A stretch of DNA of 64,000 bases from Pedobacter sp. UBA4863 (GTDB lineage: Bacteria; Bacteroidota; Bacteroidia; Sphingobacteriales; Sphingobacteriaceae), in assembly GCF_002399615.1 (NCBI RefSeq), contig NZ_DHDZ01000040.1, forward strand, positions 14,600-78,599. The letters run 5' to 3'. The notes beneath the pieces are model-generated. The model was not told where the DNA came from. It ran no database searches and saw only the letters and a program-made list of their open reading frames with translations. Both the position numbers and the translations under genes were made by a program. This document shows, piece after piece, positions 1-7,933 of the stretch; within the stretch, counting starts at the first letter, position 1; each line of letters begins with the position of its first letter.

Positions 1-740
1 ACCAAAATATCGTAACCTGCAGGTGTATTTAAACCAGTACCTACTGCAGTACCACCAAGCGCCAATTCTTTAATCATCTCTAAAGCATTGTTGATAGCTC
101 TTAAACCATTGTCAATTTGTTGTACGTAACCAGAAAATTCTTGTTTTAAAGTCAAAGGCGTAGCATCCATAAAATGGGTACGACCAGTTTTTACGATATC
201 GCCCCAGCTATCAGCTTTGCTAGCTAAAGTATTTCTCAATTTTTGTAAACCCGGAATAGTCACCTCAACTGCTTGTTTGTAAGCAGCAATGTGCATAGCG
301 GTTGGGTAAGTGTCGTTGCTCGATTGCGATTTATTCACATCATCGTTAGGGTGTAACGATTTTTGTTCGTCTAATAAATTACCACCGCCAATTACGTGGC
401 CACGGTTGGCAATTACTTCGTTACCGTTCATGTTGCTTTGCGTACCCGAACCAGTTTGCCAAATTACCAATGGAAATTGGTCGTCTAATTTACCTGCAAT
501 AACTTCATCACAAGCTTTTGCAATTAACTCTGTTTTATCTTTAGAAAGTACGCCTAATTCGTTATTTGCTAATGCAGCCGCCTTTTTTAAGTAGCCAAAA
601 GCGTGTATAATTTCTTTAGGCATCGATGCCTCTGGTCCAATTTTGAAATTGTTTCTAGAGCGTTCAGTTTGTGCTCCCCAATATTTGTCGGCAGGTACTT
701 GTACCTCACCCATGGTATCGTGTTCTATTCTAAAACTCAT
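1..740 (-). CDS. fumC: fumarate hydratase class II, C-terminus cut by window edge
   Basis: Class II fumarase interconverts fumarate and malate in the TCA cycle. Reading leftward from the ATG at 740, the protein begins MSFRIEHDTMGEVQVPADKY and carries the family's GAQTERSRNNF and GSGTQSNMN segments, then SSNDTYPTAMH and a GRTH stretch that contribute to the active site. About 246 residues are visible of a usual 465, so the signature loop with the catalytic Ser lies outside the window. A TAnnTTTG promoter element lies just upstream on the same strand (764-771). No neighbour on the left is visible. Family assignment is secure. Confidence 0.96.
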   Translation of the reverse strand, partial: MSFRIEHDTMGEVQVPADKYWGAQTERSRNNFKIGPEASMPKEIIHAFGYLKKAAALANNELGVLSKDKTELIAKACDEVIAGKLDDQFPLVIWQTGSGTQSNMNGNEVIANRGHVIGGGNLLDEQKSLHPNDDVNKSQSSNDTYPTAMHIAAYKQAVEVTIPGLQKLRNTLASKADSWGDIVKTGRTHFMDATPLTLKQEFSGYVQQIDNGLRAINNALEMIKELALGGTAVGTGLNTPAGYDIL

Positions 741-763
741 GGTAATTGAAAATTATTTTTGCC

Positions 764-794
764 CAAATTTAACCATTTTGAACCTTAACGAAAA
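764..794 (-). promoter_or_regulatory. putative Bacteroidota promoter of fumC
   Basis: On the minus strand TAAATTTG (764-771) fits the -7 consensus TAnnTTTG. A TTTC about 18 bp further upstream (790-793) is a weak -33 match. The box ends 23 nt before the ATG. Confidence 0.4.
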
Positions 795-856
795 TTTATT
801 TAGAAACGTTACATAAATAGTAGAAAAGCATTGGATGCGGCTTTTAGGAAACTTCA

Positions 857-905
857 GTCCCGCTTTCGCTCATAGTCCTCACTACGTTACACTTCGCTGC
901 GGGCT
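857..905. repeat. intergenic hairpin element, likely dispersed repeat
   Basis: The gap 741-1043 contains no gene. Within it a GC-richer block begins CCCGC (859-863) and ends GCGGG (899-903) with AGCGAAAG and CTTCGCT-like segments inside, so it can fold. It is flanked by AT-rich DNA with different composition. I recall similar blocks being scattered between genes in Bacteroidota genomes, but only one copy is seen here, so repeat status is inference. Confidence 0.4.
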
Positions 906-1046
906 AATCCGCTTAATCGGGTTTATTTAATAAAGGAAAAAGCTTTTGGCAAAACTCAAATACTGCTCAAAACAACACCTTTACTATTTCAAATATCTCT
1001 CTTCCTGTTTTATGGTTTTAGTTTTACTTAACTTGCTGCAAGTTTG

Positions 1047-1877
1047 ATGAAAATTAAAACGATGAAAAAACTACCTCTTTACCTAGCTTATACATTGGCA
1101 ATCTCCTCTGTATTAACTGTAATTGGCGCATTAATGAGAATTTTGCATATAGGCGGTACATTTTCGACTTTCTTTTTAGCTTTTTCAGTAATATCTCCCA
1201 TTATTTTTATAATCTTAATCATTTTTATGGCAATAAGATTGTATAAAAAGACTGACGAAACCAAGAATGCTAAACTCCAAAAAGAAATCGCTAAACTCCA
1301 ACTTAATTCCATACGCTCGCAATTAAACCCTCATTTTCTTTTTAACGCACTCTCAGGTATTCAAAATTTGATTAACAAAAACGAAATAGACAATGCGAAC
1401 AAATACCTCTCGAAGTTTGCCCGATTAACTCGCAATGTACTTGATGATAAAGAACAGATTTCTTTAGCTCAAGAAAAAACTTTGTTAGACGATTATCTAC
1501 AAATGGAACAGCTACGTTTCGGCTTCAGTTACGAAATTAAAACCGACGATAATTTAGACCTACAGAACATCGAAATACCAAGTATGTTACTGCAACCTTT
1601 TGTAGAAAATTCGGTAAAACATGGTATCGCTTCAAAAACTACTGAAGGAAACATAGAAATTGCTTTCAGTAGACACGGCAATAATCTATTATTGAGGGTA
1701 GCAGATAACGGCAAAGGTTTCGATGCAGATAAAAAGCATGAAGGTTTAGGGTTATCCTTAAGTAAAAACAGAATATCTTTATTGAACAGCATTTATAAAG
1801 AAACGCCTTTTTCGCTTGCAATTAATTCAAGTAGCACAGGCTCCGAAATCAACTTAACCTTAACCGATTGGCTGTAA
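1047..1877 (+). CDS. LytS/YehU-family sensor histidine kinase
   Basis: Membrane histidine kinase of the His_kinase (PF06580) type. Two hydrophobic helices (about residues 10-30 and 38-62) and a short coiled coil precede the phosphoacceptor motif LNPHFLFNAL with His96. An N-box (LQPFVENSVKHG) and the glycine-rich ATP-lid (DNGKGFD, GLGLSLSKNR) follow. There is no extracellular sensor domain, which is normal for short Bacteroidota members. The ATG at 1047 is chosen over a TTG directly before it; ATG at 1062 is also possible. The cognate LytTR regulator starts 4 bp after the stop, so the pair is cotranscribed. Signal unknown. Confidence 0.9.
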   Translation: MKIKTMKKLPLYLAYTLAISSVLTVIGALMRILHIGGTFSTFFLAFSVISPIIFIILIIFMAIRLYKKTDETKNAKLQKEIAKLQLNSIRSQLNPHFLFNALSGIQNLINKNEIDNANKYLSKFARLTRNVLDDKEQISLAQEKTLLDDYLQMEQLRFGFSYEIKTDDNLDLQNIEIPSMLLQPFVENSVKHGIASKTTEGNIEIAFSRHGNNLLLRVADNGKGFDADKKHEGLGLSLSKNRISLLNSIYKETPFSLAINSSSTGSEINLTLTDWL

Positions 1878-1881
1878 CAAC

Positions 1882-2628
1882 ATGAAGGCAATTTTAATAG
1901 ACGACGAAATTTCGAACCTAGAAAACATACGGATTTTGCTAGAAAAGCACTGTCCGCAGGTTGATATTGTGGCAACAGCACAAAATGTAGCAGATGCCGT
2001 TAACGCAATTGAAAAGCACTTACCTGATTTGATTTTTCTAGATATCCAAATGGGGGAGCAAACGGGTTTTGATGTATTAAAAGCATTACCTCAACGAAAT
2101 TTCGAAGTTATTTTTGTTACTGCATACGACCATTATGGTATACAAGCTGTAAAATTTGCCGCTTTAGATTATCTACTAAAGCCAGTAGATATTGACGAGT
2201 TAAAAACCGCCATTAACAAAGCCGAGCAAAAGTTAGCAGCTCAAACGCAAACAGCACAAATAGACTTTTTATTACAGCAAATAAAAACGCCACAACCCAC
2301 AGTCAGCAAAATTGCGCTGCCCATGCAAAGCGAAATCAGATACATCGCTTTATCAGAAATCATGCGGTGCGAAGCAGATAATACCTACACTTTTTTCTTC
2401 TTGACCAATAATGAGAAGTTGTTGGTTTCTAAGTCGCTTAAAGAATATGCCGATTTACTAAAACCAAATGGCTTTCTACGAACCCATCAAAGCCACTTGG
2501 TAAACCCAAAGTTTGTAAAGAGTTGGCTCAAAGAGGATGGCGGCGTTTTATTATTAAATTCTGGAGAAAAAATACCAGTTTCCAAACCCAATAAAGAAAT
2601 AGTTAAACAGGCTTTGCAAGCACTTTAG
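1882..2628 (+). CDS. LytR/AlgR-family response regulator (receiver + LytTR)
   Basis: DNA-binding partner of the upstream kinase. The receiver domain (about residues 1-118) has acidic pocket Asp7/Asp8, phospho-accepting Asp54 in LIFLDIQM, and the conserved Lys in LLKPVD. A linker leads to a LytTR DNA-binding domain (about 145-245), with the characteristic EIMRCEADNTYT strand and GFLRTHQSHLVNP segment. The 248-residue length is typical. Regulators of this class bind direct repeats upstream of targets; none is identifiable here. It ends 16 bp before the convergent oxidoreductase gene. Confidence 0.93.
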   Translation: MKAILIDDEISNLENIRILLEKHCPQVDIVATAQNVADAVNAIEKHLPDLIFLDIQMGEQTGFDVLKALPQRNFEVIFVTAYDHYGIQAVKFAALDYLLKPVDIDELKTAINKAEQKLAAQTQTAQIDFLLQQIKTPQPTVSKIALPMQSEIRYIALSEIMRCEADNTYTFFFLTNNEKLLVSKSLKEYADLLKPNGFLRTHQSHLVNPKFVKSWLKEDGGVLLLNSGEKIPVSKPNKEIVKQALQAL

Positions 2629-2644
2629 CAATTTTAATGAGTTA

Positions 2645-3787
2645 CTACAAGCTTTGTAAAACCATATCGGCGGCTTCTTGGCCTGTCTGGCTGCCAATGG
2701 CTATGCCCATACCGTTGCACCTAGCAGCACAAAACACGTTTTTGCTTATTGGTTCTATAATAGGCCACAATGCGGGGCCAAAAGCCATAATTCCACTCCA
2801 TTTGTATTCTATTTCGAAAGCTTGATGCGGCAATATGACCTCTTTTAGCAAGCTCAGCAACGTATTTTGCACTAAGGGCGTTTCGCCAAACTGATGGGTT
2901 TCTTCCGTGAAAAAATCGAGATTTCTGCCGCCGCCAAGTAAAACCCTGTTGCCAATGTTTCTAAAGTAATAGTAGCCCTCGTTATAATGAAAAGTACCCT
3001 TAAACTTTAAATCTTTAATGGGCGAAGTTACCATTATTTGCCCACGGCCAGGCTTTAATTTAAGCTGCGGAAATAGTTGGTTTGCAAAGGCATTGTTGCA
3101 AAACAAGAGCTTTTTAGTGCAAAATTTGCCTTGCGAAGTAAAAACACTAGTGTTATTTCCTTCTTCTGTAAAACTATTTACCGAGCAGTTGTTCAAAATA
3201 ATTACGCCAAGCGAAGCAGCAATTTCAATTAACGATTTAATCATCTTGCCAGGGTTAAGCTGTGCCTCTAATTTATTTTCGATTAAGCAGTCAGCTCCTT
3301 TAAAGCCAAAAGACTCTAATTTTTGGTTAGCAACAGAGAACACGTTTTCAGCTCCTGTAATGTCTTTTACCATCGCATTAAAGTGGCTAATTTTTGATAC
3401 ACATTTGTCTTTTAGTGTTGCCTCGCTGGGTTTAAAAAGTTCGAAACCACCGTTGCTTTGTAGCGCTAAACGTTTGTCGCCCACAATATCGCGTAACTTT
3501 TGCAAACCCTGCCAGCGTTTTTTAATGAGCTGATGCAGTTGAGCCGTACCACAACTTTTTTCTTGCGCAATAAGTTCAGATACGCTGCCAAAGCAAGCAA
3601 AGCCAGCATTTTTTGTGCTGGCGCCAGAAGGCAGAAAACCCCGCTCCAATAGTATTACAGTTAAGTTTTGCTGCTGTTTTTTTATCGCTATTGCGGCATT
3701 TAGGCCAACTATGCCACATCCAACAATGATAACATCTGCTGCATAAAAACTTTCTTTCTCCCAATAAGATAGGTTTATGGCATCCAT
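2645..3787 (-). CDS. FAD-dependent oxidoreductase (DAO family)
   Basis: Probable flavin amine/amino-acid oxidoreductase of the DAO family (PF01266). The dinucleotide-binding fold appears near the N-terminus as VIIVGCGIVGLNAA, followed by LLERGFLPSGASTKNAGF, the FAD-contacting Glu-Arg and substrate-side segment seen in glycine-oxidase-like enzymes. The C-terminal FAD motif is around WSGIMAFGPALWPIIEP and GMGIAIGSQTGQ. Length 380 fits the family. It stands alone: convergent with the LytTR gene and divergent from the zinc peptidase. The true substrate cannot be read from sequence. Confidence 0.85.
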   Translation of the reverse strand: MDAINLSYWEKESFYAADVIIVGCGIVGLNAAIAIKKQQQNLTVILLERGFLPSGASTKNAGFACFGSVSELIAQEKSCGTAQLHQLIKKRWQGLQKLRDIVGDKRLALQSNGGFELFKPSEATLKDKCVSKISHFNAMVKDITGAENVFSVANQKLESFGFKGADCLIENKLEAQLNPGKMIKSLIEIAASLGVIILNNCSVNSFTEEGNNTSVFTSQGKFCTKKLLFCNNAFANQLFPQLKLKPGRGQIMVTSPIKDLKFKGTFHYNEGYYYFRNIGNRVLLGGGRNLDFFTEETHQFGETPLVQNTLLSLLKEVILPHQAFEIEYKWSGIMAFGPALWPIIEPISKNVFCAARCNGMGIAIGSQTGQEAADMVLQSL

Positions 3788-3850
3788 AAAAAGATTGTAA
3801 TTTTTTTATTTCTTATAAATATGGGAACACTTTTTGATTTAATGAGAGAA

Positions 3851-3897
3851 AAACAATGAAAAGGCTGAAAAAGACCTAAAAATAGCACTCATTGTTT
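3851..3897. repeat. short inverted repeat in divergent promoter region
   Basis: AAACAATGA (3851-3859) and its exact reverse complement (3889-3897) bracket 29 nt in the 151-bp gap between the divergent oxidoreductase and YugP-like genes. It could be an operator or chance; no regulator gene is adjacent. Confidence 0.3.
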
Positions 3898-3938
3898 AGC
3901 ACAAAAATGAAAAACAAAGTTTAAAACAAACATTAAAA

Positions 3939-4634
3939 ATGGAAACGTATTTAATTTTAATTGTTCCGATTCTTCTGCTTAGTATGTTTGTACAGTGGCG
4001 TTTCAGAAACAAATTTTCAAAATATGCCGAAATGCAGCTCAACTCGGGCTTTTCTGGTAAGGAGGTGGCAGAAAAAATGCTACACGACAATGGCATTTAC
4101 AATGTAAAAGTGTTGAGCTCGGAAGGACAGTTAACAGATCATTATAACCCCGCAGATATGACGGTAAATTTAAGTACCGACGTATATTACGGCAGAAGTG
4201 TAGCTGCTGCTGCGGTTGCCGCTCACGAATGTGGCCATGCCATACAGCATGCCAAAAGCTATAATTGGTTACAGTTACGTTCTAACATGGTGCCTATTGT
4301 AAGTATATCTTCTAACTTATTGCAGTGGGTACTTTTAATAGGCGTGTTGCTTATTGGCTTTACCGGTAACCCGGTAGTTTTGGGTATAGGCGTAGTGGGC
4401 TTGGCAGTAATTACATTGTTTAGTATTGTAACGCTGCCCGTAGAGTTCGATGCCAGCAACAGGGCGTTACTTTGGTTAAAAAACAACCAAGGCGTAATGC
4501 AAACTGCCGAAGAAAATGCGCAAGCTAAAGATGCTTTATGGTGGGCTGCCATGACTTATGTTGTAGCCGCTCTAGGTGCTTTGGCCAACTTGCTATACTA
4601 CGCATCAATGCTATTTGGCAGAAGTAGAGAATAA
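3939..4634 (+). CDS. YugP-type membrane zinc metallopeptidase
   Basis: Member of the neutral zinc metallopeptidase_2 family (PF04298). An N-terminal membrane segment (about residues 3-19) is followed by the cytosol-facing catalytic stretch with HECGHAIQH, the HExxH zinc site, at about residue 90. Two further hydrophobic segments (about 120-165) and one near the C-terminus (about 200-222) anchor it. The 231-residue length matches the family. Substrates are unknown for most members; B. subtilis YugP is the reference homologue. It is monocistronic, with 190 bp to the next gene. Confidence 0.88.
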   Translation: METYLILIVPILLLSMFVQWRFRNKFSKYAEMQLNSGFSGKEVAEKMLHDNGIYNVKVLSSEGQLTDHYNPADMTVNLSTDVYYGRSVAAAAVAAHECGHAIQHAKSYNWLQLRSNMVPIVSISSNLLQWVLLIGVLLIGFTGNPVVLGIGVVGLAVITLFSIVTLPVEFDASNRALLWLKNNQGVMQTAEENAQAKDALWWAAMTYVVAALGALANLLYYASMLFGRSRE

Positions 4635-4825
4635 GACAATCCATAAATTTACAACGAAAGTCCCGGAGGCCTTGGCTAGCTGGGATTTTTAGTGTGTTAA
4701 CCTTTGGGCTAGCGCTTTTTAATTGAAATGCTGTAATACTTTGCTATATTGTACCTACACACCTATTGTGATGGTAAAAAAGAAAAAATAAACAACAAAC
4801 CGTTAACCTTTTAAACTATGTTGCT
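4635..4825. other. intergenic region, possible weak terminator
   Basis: The only structure is an imperfect stem around 4661-4693 (TCCCGG and CTGGGA arms, then TTTTTAG), which could end the peptidase transcript. Nothing else is recognisable. Confidence 0.3.
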
Positions 4826-5176
4826 ATGATAAAAATAATTATAGAAATCTTATTAATGGGGCTTGCCATGATGATTGGGGCCTTTTTAGTGCCAGGTGTT
4901 ACCGTAAGTGGTTATGGTAGTGCCATTCTCGCGGCAGTATTGGTTGCTATTGCTAACGCTACCATCGGGCTAATTTTGAGGATTTTTACTTTCCCGTTAA
5001 ACTTTCTAACCTTAGGCCTTGTTTCGTTTATTATTTCGGTATTGATGATTTTGTTGGTAGATAGTTGGATGAAGGATTTTAATACCTCGGGCTTTTTATC
5101 GGCAACCATATTAGCCCTTGTAGTTACGGTGGTTAAGGTAATTCTAGACGCTGCTTTTGGTGTGGATAAATCATAG
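4826..5176 (+). CDS. phage holin family 4-like small membrane protein
   Basis: A 116-residue protein of the Phage_holin_4_2 (PF04020) family, which is chromosomal and widespread and usually unrelated to phage. Four hydrophobic segments are visible (about 3-22, 28-50, 55-77, 88-110), with the family-like FTFPLNFLTLGLVSFIIS stretch in the middle. No lysis genes are nearby, so a holin role is not supported. Function is unknown; other members sit in the inner membrane. It is followed by a strong inverted repeat shared with the convergent acyl-CoA dehydrogenase. Confidence 0.82.
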   Translation: MIKIIIEILLMGLAMMIGAFLVPGVTVSGYGSAILAAVLVAIANATIGLILRIFTFPLNFLTLGLVSFIISVLMILLVDSWMKDFNTSGFLSATILALVVTVVKVILDAAFGVDKS

Positions 5177-5184
5177 CCGTTGTT

Positions 5185-5250
5185 ATTTAACCACCCTAGC
5201 TGTTTTGTAAAACCAGTAAAAGGGAATAGCTTTAGCTAGGGTGGTTAAAT
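5185..5250. terminator. 17-bp perfect inverted repeat between convergent genes
   Basis: The arm 5185-5201 (ATTTAACCACCCTAGCT) is exactly repeated in reverse complement at 5234-5250. The 32-nt loop itself opens with a smaller palindrome (GTTTTGTAAAAC, 5202-5213). It sits 8 bp after the holin-like gene and 6 bp before the end of the acyl-CoA dehydrogenase gene. A bidirectional terminator is the simplest reading, although neither arm is followed by a long T-run. Confidence 0.6.
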
Positions 5251-5256
5251 GAGTAA

Positions 5257-6396
5257 TTAGGCTAAAATATCCCTGCTAATCACCATTTTTTGTATTTCTG
5301 AGGTTCCTTCGTAAATCTGGGTAATCTTGGCATCTCGCATTAATCGTTCTACGTGATATTCCTTTACAAAGCCATAACCTCCATGAATTTGTACGGCTTC
5401 TATGGTTACCTCCATGGCTACTTTACTGGCAAACACTTTTGCCATAGACCCTGCTAGGGTATAAGATAAACCTTGGTCTTTTAACCAGGCCGCCTTATGA
5501 ACCAATAACCTGGCGGCTTCAATTTGTGTGGCCATGTCTGCTAATTTAAAGGCAATAGCTTGGTGCTCGGCAATGGCCTTGCCAAAAGCTTTACGTTGTT
5601 TTGCATAGGCCAAGGCCAGCTCGTAAGCGCCAGCAGCAATGCCCAAGGCCTGTGCCGCAATGCCTATACGTCCTCCTTCTAAAGTTTTCATGGCAAATTT
5701 AAAACCAAAACCATCTTCGCCTATGCGGTTTTCTTTGGGTACTTTTACATCGTTAAACATTAACGAGTGCGTATCAGAACCTCTAATGCCTAGTTTATTT
5801 TCTTTAGGCCCAATAGTAAATCCGGGTGTTCCCTTTTCTACAATAAATACATTGATGCCTTTATGCTTTAGCTCTGGATGAGTTTGGGCAATAACTAAAT
5901 AAATGCTTGCAGTGCTGCCGTTGGTAATCCAGTTTTTTGTACCGTTTAATAGATAATAATCGCCTTTGTCTTCGGCGGTAGTTTGTTGCGAGGTAGCATC
6001 AGAACCTGCTTCTGGTTCAGAAAGACAGAAAGCACCAATTTTTTCGCCAGCGGCCAAAGGTTTTAAGTATTTTTCTTTTTGGGCTTCGGTGCCGTATTTT
6101 TCTAAACCGTAACATACCAGCGAGTTGTTTACCGATACAACTACAGAGGCCGAAGCGTCTATTTTAGAAAGTTCTTCCATTACCAAGGTATATGATACAG
6201 AATCCATACCTCCACCGTTGTACTTTGGATCCACCATCATGCCTAAAAACCCTAATTGGCCCAGCGCTTTTACTTGTTCGGCCGGAAATTTCTGATTTTC
6301 ATCTCGTTCTATTACACCGGGTTTTAGCTCATTTTGGGCAAAATCCCTTGCAGCTTGCCTAATCATTTGCTGCTCTTCGCTTAATTCAAAATACAT
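5257..6396 (-). CDS. acyl-CoA dehydrogenase
   Basis: FAD enzyme that introduces the alpha-beta double bond in acyl-CoA during fatty-acid or branched-chain amino-acid breakdown. Visible family signatures: LSEPEAGSDATS (FAD/substrate loop, about residue 130), KNWITNG, and the C-terminal IYEGTSEIQ with the catalytic Glu in short-chain enzymes. The length of 379 residues is that of short-chain or butyryl-CoA dehydrogenases. It follows panD on the same strand after 126 bp, so it may be separately transcribed. Chain-length preference cannot be assigned. Confidence 0.94.
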   Translation of the reverse strand: MYFELSEEQQMIRQAARDFAQNELKPGVIERDENQKFPAEQVKALGQLGFLGMMVDPKYNGGGMDSVSYTLVMEELSKIDASASVVVSVNNSLVCYGLEKYGTEAQKEKYLKPLAAGEKIGAFCLSEPEAGSDATSQQTTAEDKGDYYLLNGTKNWITNGSTASIYLVIAQTHPELKHKGINVFIVEKGTPGFTIGPKENKLGIRGSDTHSLMFNDVKVPKENRIGEDGFGFKFAMKTLEGGRIGIAAQALGIAAGAYELALAYAKQRKAFGKAIAEHQAIAFKLADMATQIEAARLLVHKAAWLKDQGLSYTLAGSMAKVFASKVAMEVTIEAVQIHGGYGFVKEYHVERLMRDAKITQIYEGTSEIQKMVISRDILA

Positions 6397-6522
6397 AATG
6401 TACGATATATTTGGTAAGACAAAGGTATTATTTTTTAATAATACTATGCAAACATAGTAAAATTCTGCAATAGAAAATCCGCTTGTTCACAGAAAAACAA
6501 GTAGAAAGTAACTTGGCTGAAT

Positions 6523-6873
6523 TTATTTCAGTAGTCTATTGTTGTCGTCTGGAAAAACTAAAATTGGCTGATATTTTTTGGCTTCTTCTATAGGCAAAGA
6601 ACCATAAGACATAATGATTAAAATGTCGCCTACCTGCACTTTTCTAGCGGTAGCGCCATTTAAGCAAACAGTTCCGGTGCCTCTTTCGCCTTTAATGGCA
6701 TAGGTCTCAAAACGTTCGCCATTGTTGTTGTTAACAATCTGCACCTTTTCGTTAGGGATAATGTTGGCCGCGTCTAGCAAATCTTCGTCAATAGTAATAC
6801 TACCAACGTAATTTAGTTCTGCTTGGGTAACCTTTACACGGTGTATTTTCGATTTTAATATCTCGATAATCAT
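6523..6873 (-). CDS. panD: aspartate 1-decarboxylase
   Basis: Makes beta-alanine from aspartate for pantothenate. This is a pyruvoyl enzyme: the proenzyme self-cleaves at Gly24-Ser25, seen here in NYVGSITID at the same position as in the E. coli protein, and Ser25 becomes the pyruvoyl group. The following DLLDAANI, NGERFETYAIKGERGTG and LNGATARKVQVGD segments are family hallmarks. Length 116 is normal. It lies 57 bp after panC on the same strand, so the two pathway steps that feed pantothenate are cotranscribed. Confidence 0.97.
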   Translation of the reverse strand: MIIEILKSKIHRVKVTQAELNYVGSITIDEDLLDAANIIPNEKVQIVNNNNGERFETYAIKGERGTGTVCLNGATARKVQVGDILIIMSYGSLPIEEAKKYQPILVFPDDNNRLLK

Positions 6874-6930
6874 GCTGCAAAGTTAGTAATTAAGGTTGAA
6901 GGTAAAAAGAGGGAAGGCATAAGGCTACAT

Positions 6931-7827
6931 TTACCCGACAATCCAATTAATAATTACATTGTCGATTAACCTTGTTTCTCCAACTTTGGCCGCAATTAAA
7001 GCAACCGTGTTATGGCCTGTTTTAGTGGTAATGGGTAAAAGTGTATCGCCGTTAGCTATGGTTAAATAATCTAAGGCCACTCCAGGTACATTGTTAATAA
7101 TTTGCTTAGCTGTTGTCAGTAAATCCTCAAGCGAGTAGCGATGGTAGTTTTCTGCTATAAAAAACAAGGCTTTACTTAAAACAAGCGAGTTTTCCCTATC
7201 TTCTTCACTAAGGTGGATGTTTCTAGAACTCATGGCCAAACCATCCTCTTCCCTAATAATAGGACAAGTAACAATCTGTACATCGAGATTTAGGACAGCC
7301 ACCATGTTTTTAATCATTAGTACCTGCTGAAAATCTTTTTGCCCAAAAAAGGCCACATTTGGTTTAACTGCATTGAACAACTTAAACACAATTTGGGTTA
7401 CGCCTTGGTAATGTCCTTTCCTAAACTCGCCTTCTAATACAAACTCTGCATTGCCCAAATTAATTTTCCAATTTTCGGGTTCAGGATAAGAAGGATACAT
7501 TTCTTCTACCGTTGGCATAAAAACAAAGTTGCAGCCAGCTTCGGCCAGCATCTTTATATCGTGTTCCAAGGGACGGGGGTATTTTTCTAAATCTTTAGGG
7601 TCTGTAAATTGGGTTGGGTTTACAAATATGCTGCACACTACAACATCTGCCTGTTTTTGTGCCGCTGCAATAAGCGATAGGTGGCCATGGTGCAAAGCCC
7701 CCATGGTAGGTACTAGGGCAATTTTTAATCCTTTTGCCCTTAAAGGCATTAACGAGTTTTCAAGCTCGGTAGTGGTAGCTATAACTTCCAATATCTTGTG
7801 TTGTTTTGAGGGTGCAAAATTGTACAT
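6931..7827 (-). CDS. panC: pantothenate synthetase
   Basis: ATP-dependent ligation of pantoate and beta-alanine to pantothenate. The nucleotide-binding HxGH signature is in ALHHGHLSLI (about residue 47), preceded by LVPTMGALH. FVNPTQF, FFGQKDFQQ and the MSSRN loop are all present. The 298 residues exceed the usual 280 by an N-terminal extension (MYNFAPSKQHK). A TTG at codon 13, just before EVIATTTEL, is an alternative start. It is upstream of panD and divergent from the GlgA-like gene, with 106 bp between starts. Confidence 0.96.
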   Translation of the reverse strand: MYNFAPSKQHKILEVIATTTELENSLMPLRAKGLKIALVPTMGALHHGHLSLIAAAQKQADVVVCSIFVNPTQFTDPKDLEKYPRPLEHDIKMLAEAGCNFVFMPTVEEMYPSYPEPENWKINLGNAEFVLEGEFRKGHYQGVTQIVFKLFNAVKPNVAFFGQKDFQQVLMIKNMVAVLNLDVQIVTCPIIREEDGLAMSSRNIHLSEEDRENSLVLSKALFFIAENYHRYSLEDLLTTAKQIINNVPGVALDYLTIANGDTLLPITTKTGHNTVALIAAKVGETRLIDNVIINWIVG

Positions 7828-7861
7828 TTCTGCGCTACTTACAAAGCCACAACAGCAAGAT

Positions 7862-7893
7862 ATTGATAAATGTTAATATTTTCCGTACCTTTG
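7862..7893 (+). promoter_or_regulatory. promoter of the GlgA-like gene
   Basis: ATTG at 7862-7865, 20 bp, then TACCTTTG at 7886-7893, a good match to the Bacteroidota -33/-7 consensus. The expected start of transcription is about 35 nt before the ATG. Confidence 0.65.
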
Positions 7894-7933
7894 CCCCTTG
7901 ATAATCTTTAAATTAACAGTAATTTAATAATAT

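Noticed and set aside
4826..5176. Prophage signal from the holin-family gene
   Set aside because: No endolysin, structural or integrase gene is nearby; this family is a common chromosomal membrane protein.
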